Shown: one piece after another, positions 24,601 through 30,600 of the stretch | Layout of the letters: each line of letters starts with the position of its first letter | How positions within the stretch are numbered: position 1 is the stretch's first letter | From: Tridacna crocea | Taxonomy: Eukaryota > Mollusca > Bivalvia > Cardiida > Cardiidae | DNA length: 64,000 bases | Assembly (NCBI GenBank): GCA_943736015.1 | Contig: OX031065.1 | Coordinates: 48,152,992 to 48,216,991, forward strand | Direction: 5' to 3' | Position numbers and translations under genes: made by a program | The notes under the pieces: model-generated | The model's database searches: none | What the model was told of the DNA's origin: nothing | Seen by the model: only the letters and a program-made list of their open reading frames with translations

Positions 24601-27600
24601 TTCTCAGGGTCGTCGAAAGTCAGGATTGTGTGGTAAAGGGTTAAACTGAAAATAAGAGAGACAGAAATAAGAAAATGGAGAAAATTCAAATCACTTGCTT
24701 ATGACAAGCAAAAACTGGCCTAAATGAAATAATTTTCTTTTGATAAAGAAGGAAACATTATGGTTAAAAGAGAAAACTATGATAACCATCATTTTCTCTT
24801 TTTCCCAAAATGTTTTCCAAAGCACTCTTCTTTAGGGCTATTAAATCTCAGGGTTGTTTGGTAAAGAGTTTGTTCAGCTCTCTATGGGCTAGGTTCTATG
24901 GTTAACCCATTACCACACAATCCCTACTTTTGATGCCCCTGAGAAAAAAGCATGTAAAAAACATTGTGAGACAAGGAGAAAATGCTGGTAACCACTATTT
25001 TCTCCTTTCCTCACTATATTTTTTACATTCACAAAACAAAGTTCAAGTTTTCTATCATTTTTATTTTGTCGTCTGCAAATGCTTTCAATTTGGACAAGTC
25101 TAAATTTTGTTGTTTGGAAAAGAGTTAAACACCTATCATACAATCCAATGTTTAACCCTTTCCCAAGCGACAAATTTTAGACTCTTCCAAACTCAAAGAG
25201 TTTGCAGACTACAATTCAAAAATTGATAAAAATGGCAGAAAGTTCTCCAAATAGGTAGAAAACACTGTGGGAAAAGGAGAAATTGCTCGTTACAAGCAAT
25301 TTCTCCTTTTCCAACAGTGTTTTCAAAAGAGTTGTACTGCAGACACATAAAAACAAGGGCTTGTTTGGTAAAGGGTTAAATGACCTTGAATGAGAAGGCT
25401 TTTGAAAACCCTGTGGGGAAAGGAGATAAATGCTTGTAACCAGGTTACCAGCATTTATCTCCTTTTCCCACAATGTTTTCAAAAACTCTTTCAAAAACAT
25501 ATTCCATCATTTGCACAACATTTACTATGTTGTTTGCAAATGCTTTTAGTTTCAACCAGTCTAAAATTTTATTGTCTCAAAGATAGTTAGATATATCATT
25601 TCAAGAGGACAGTGTGAAAAAAAGCAAACAAGAAAACTCAGAAATAATGCCAGCAGGCCATTCCTGTCAAATAATCTCTTATCCTTACCTGCCCACCATC
25701 TCTGCATTTTTGTAGATAGTTAGGTATATCATTTCAAGAGAACTGTGTGAAAAAAGCACACAAGAAAACCCAGCAACAATGCAAGCAGGCCATTCCTGTC
25801 AAATAATCTCTAATCCTTACCTGCCCACCATCTCTGCATTTTTGTAGACTGGGATATTTGGAATATGTTTATTATCAAAGGGTCCAAAATGACAGTTAGG
25901 GGCACCAAACCATTCATCAAACCCATGTTTTAAAGGGTGATACTGGGGCTGCTGACCCAAATGCCTTAAAGATAAATAGAAAATATTTGAGCTATACTCT
26001 GTGAAAATAGATCTTAACTCTTTATCAAACCACAAATTTATATCCTGGTCCGAATTGAAAGCATTTGGAGATGACAAAATAATTCAAAAATCAAAATTTG
26101 AATGTGGGAAGGGTAGAAAACCGGAAAGCATGAAATAAATTATAATATTCAATAGGCTGATACAGAAATACTTATAATTATCAATTCTTCACCGTACAAC
26201 AACATTTAAAGAATTGTTAAAATTTAAAGAAGTTGCAAGTGGAAAAAATTAGTGTTTCAGAAAGGATAACACATTGTGAAAAAATGAAAACAAACACTGA
26301 TTATCAGCATTCTTTTTTTTTTTTGGCCACATTTTATTGTTTTTTTCAAATACATTCTCTTCTGTAGGGTGACTAAAACTCAGGATTGTGCAGCAATGGG
26401 GTAATCCATAATTGTGTAGCAATGGGGTAATCCATAACTACAAAATAATGACTTTTATTAATCCTGAGGATGAAACCTTTTGAAAACATTGCAGAAAAAG
26501 GAGAAAATGCTGATTACCCAGCACTTTCTCCTTTTCCCTCAAAGTTTTTTACCTTAACAAAGGAAAATTGTATCATTTGAGTAACTATGAAATTGTTGTC
26601 TGCAAATGCTTTCAATCTTGATAGTTCTACTGTTTTGTCATGTGTCATTAAGTATTAACACTCTAAAAGAGCTGATAAAAAAAAATGCTCTGGAAAATGT
26701 TAAAGAAACTGGTTAATCAAAGAAAATTCCCTATCAAATGGTAAAAGAATTTCAAAAGGAGACGATAATTCACACAAACATTAGACAACACCAAATTACC
26801 ATTTCCCAATAATTTTGCTTGTATAGCCTGCCTGCTTCAGCACTTCTGGCAGTAAAATTTCTTCATCTGGAATCCCACCCATGATGTTTTGTGGTGTGTA
26901 TGCTGTGGGGGAGAAATGAAATGGTTGTTGTATTGGGGTATAACGCCACTTTAACAGCCAAGGTCATATCATGGCGGTCGGTGACGCACCTGTGTTTCCT
27001 GGCTTTCTCATACCGGTACATGTACTAACACAATTTTCTTTCCAAAAGCCAGAGACTACTTTTCTCACATGCACCAGCAGAGGCAAAAATATGCCGGAAA
27101 GAAAATTCACTTCAACCGGGTATCAAACTCTTAACTACTAGGTCATGAGTCCGACATGTTCACCACTGAGCCACAGGAGAAATGAAGCTTTTTTCTTTGT
27201 TTGGTTAACCCTTTCCCAAATGACAAATTTTAGACTGTCCCAAACTCAAAGTGTTTGCAGATGACAATTTTGCATTTGATGAGAATGGCAGAAAGTTTTC
27301 CGATAGGCTAGAAAACACTGTCGTTACAAGCACTTTCTCCTTTCCCCACAGTGTTTTCTAAAGACTCCAGACACGTAAAAGTCAGGGCTTGTTTGGGAAA
27401 GAGTTAAGAGTTAATTGGTAAAGCAACTTTTATCTTTGATTAGATGCAAAATATTGAGGAAAGAGAAAAAATACATGTCCAAAATATTTTCCAAACCTTT
27501 CTTTTTAATCCTTTACCACACAATACCAAGTTTTAACACCCCTGACATAGAAGCCTTTTGAAAAGCTAGTGGGAAAATGCTGGTAACTAGCATTTTCTCC

Positions 27601-30600
27601 TTTTCCAACAATGTTTTCTACCCTTCCAAAAACAACTTCAATTCTTCATTTACTTTCATCTTGTAGTCTGCAAATGCTTTCAATTTGGACCATTCTAAAA
27701 TTTTGCCATTTGGAAAAGAGTGAAGGAAACTTGGGATTGTGTAGCAAAGGGTATCTATGATACCCTTGAAGTTTGAGTCTTACTGTAATTTACTCTTTGT
27801 CAAGATGATTTTAACCCATTACCACACAATCCCTACTTTTGACGCCCCTGAGAAAGAAGCCTTTTGAAAACACTGTGGGAAAAGGAGAAAATGCTGGTAA
27901 CCAGCATTTTCTCCCTTTCCCACAGTGTTTTCTACCCTTCCCAGAACAAATTTCAATTTTTCAGTCACCTTTATTTCGTGGTCTGAAAATGCTTTCAATT
28001 TGGACCAGTCTAAATTTTTCTCATGTGGTAAAGAGTTAAAAGAGAGTATCAGTCTGTTTGGCTCAACAAAAGTCTAGAAAATCCAAGACATTCTTTGCTG
28101 TTTCACTAGCCAGGTGTCAGAGCCCAATCTTAGAACTGGCAATCCATGGAAAGGTATTAGTACGAAAACTGTCACTGTAATACGACTTAATCCTTTACCA
28201 CACAATCCGGACTTTTAACACCCCTGTGAAAGAAGCCTTTCAAAATCATTGTGAGAAAAGGAGAAAATGCTGGTAAGCAGCATTTTCTCCTTTTCCCAAA
28301 ATGTTTTTCACCCTTCCCAAATTTCAATTTTTAAGGGTGTAAAATTTTGTCCTGTGGTAAAGAGTCAAAAGATCAGGGCCCCCTTTCACCAAGGTATTTA
28401 CAGACAAAATTCACGTAAGTTACATAACTATAGTATAGTGGCATTAATCGGCTACAAGATATATGAAAATTATCATAATAGTTTTCATGTGTCTTGTGGC
28501 AGATTAATGCCACTATACCAGGGTCCCAAAAAATCCAGAATTCTTACTTGTCCTTCAGCCATTTTTCACTCGTCGTACAGTTCGACAAAGACGGATAATC
28601 CACTTGCCCTCACCAAATTTTTTCTAGCAAGGCCAAGCAGACAAGTGGATTTTTTGGATCCTGTATACTATAGTTACGTAAAACTTTCATAAATTTTGTT
28701 TGTAACTCCCTTGGTAAATGGGGCCCTGAGCTCCAAATAAGAGAGAGTGATGGTATTCTAAAGTCATTATTTCTTTTCGAAACCCTATGCTGTGGGTATT
28801 CATTATACTTTAGGGTTTAGTGGATTATAAAATATTTTCAAGTTTAAAAATCAAGATCACTGCCTCTAGCAGGAGCTCTGAAGATTCTGTAAATGTTATA
28901 GACATTAATGACCCCCATGTCTTAATTAAACTAAAAGGAAAGCCCTGATCAGAAAAAAAAATATTTTCATCCATACAATACCATTTCTTGCATGAGCATT
29001 TGTAGTATAAAAACCATTTCTGATTGGCAGTCTTCCAGTCATCAAAGAGGCACGAGCTGAAAATGGAAACTTTACGGTAAACCAGTCCCTAAAAATAGAT
29101 TTATTAACTCTCTACTAAACAATGCATTATCTTCTGCTAGATGGCATTCTACAAATACACATCTATCTAATCTGGGCATCCTGGGTACACAGGACCAGAC
29201 CACATTTCTATGCAGCAACCATTACTTTGAATTTCAAACTAAAATAAATGTTTACTCAATAAAATGCTACCTGGTGTGATTCACTCAGCTATAATTAGCA
29301 GTTTAGAGAAATATGGAGCTAAAACAGGCCTGATTTTTTCTCAGGCATATTGATAAAAGCGGTTTTCTCCATTGCTACTTTATAGCGCATATTATCACAG
29401 TCTCCCTGGTATCAGGGAGAGTGATGCGTCATATAAAACAGGTTGAAACTTCAAAGAATATGACATGCAAAAACAACGCTAAACAATGCCGACTAAGTAG
29501 AGAGCTTTTGAAAACATTATGAGAAACTGTAAGTAAAAATCATTTTCTTTTGTACATGTAGATCGGTATCATAAATGGGCTCGCAAAAAGGCCAGCAGAA
29601 AAACATGTGTCCACATCTTTAGCAAATCTATAATTTGCATACAACTATTTATTCAAGACTAGTACTAAGAAGTGAGTGAGTGAAAAGCTTGCTAAGCCTC
29701 AAAATAAAAGCAACTCTAACAAACACAAAGTGACACTTACATGGAGAACACAGAGGGTTTGCAGAATAAAACGAAGGGAAGACCATACCCTCTGAAGCCA
29801 TTTTATCTAGATTAGGAGTCTCTTTGTTGGGCTCTCCAAATACACCCAGATCACCCCAACCCATCTACAACATAAAATTATAATAATACAATACCACATT
29901 CACGAGATTTTATTAGCAATACATATACATGGATTTACCATGTTACAACCAAAATAAGATAAAAAAAATACTGTTAGAAATGGTTATTTGTCTGATGACT
30001 TAACATGTGTCTTAACCCTTTCCCAAACAATCCCTGGTTTTCACGACCTGGAGAAAGAAGCAAGTGTTTCCAATTTGGACCAGTCTAAAATTTTGTCGTT
30101 TGGTAAAGAGTTACTTTATTTTAAACATTTATTTTACATCGATTGAGAAACAAGTTCTATCAACTTATACTAATCTCTCTCGATTCTGCTTCCTGGGAAC
30201 TACACCAGTACTCTCGCCAAATAAGTGGGCCAATGAAAAATTCGGAAGTTGACATCAACTACAGGGTATCGAACTCACAGCCTTATGGTTACAAGGCCAA
30301 CGCTCTATCTCACAACCACTGATATCACATCACACGTGTCTAACCAGTAACCATTCATTTAAAGTCATATTTCAAAGACATACAGTATTTTTTTTTCTCT
30401 GTTATAACTAAACTTATTAAATGTCAATACTATGTCAGTGAGTTTCATCTAAGAGATAGTTTCAAACATTTCCACTTCACCATCACTAAATTGGTGAAAA
30501 AAGACAACTCTTTCTGAAATCAAGACAAAATGCTGTCTGAGAAATTTCTGCTCTGTGTGACCGGCCTTAACTCTTTACCCCATAAGGCATTTCTATGGCA

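Noticed and set aside
25689-25715. Outer exon 5 tail copy as a true alternative exon
   Set aside because: It has a donor but no acceptor of its own, and read-through from exon 5 meets TAA at once. Kept as a decoy donor only.
27870-27935. MITE palindrome as a microRNA hairpin
   Set aside because: Perfect pairing with virtually no loop is unlike a miRNA precursor; siRNA production remains possible but cannot be judged from sequence.
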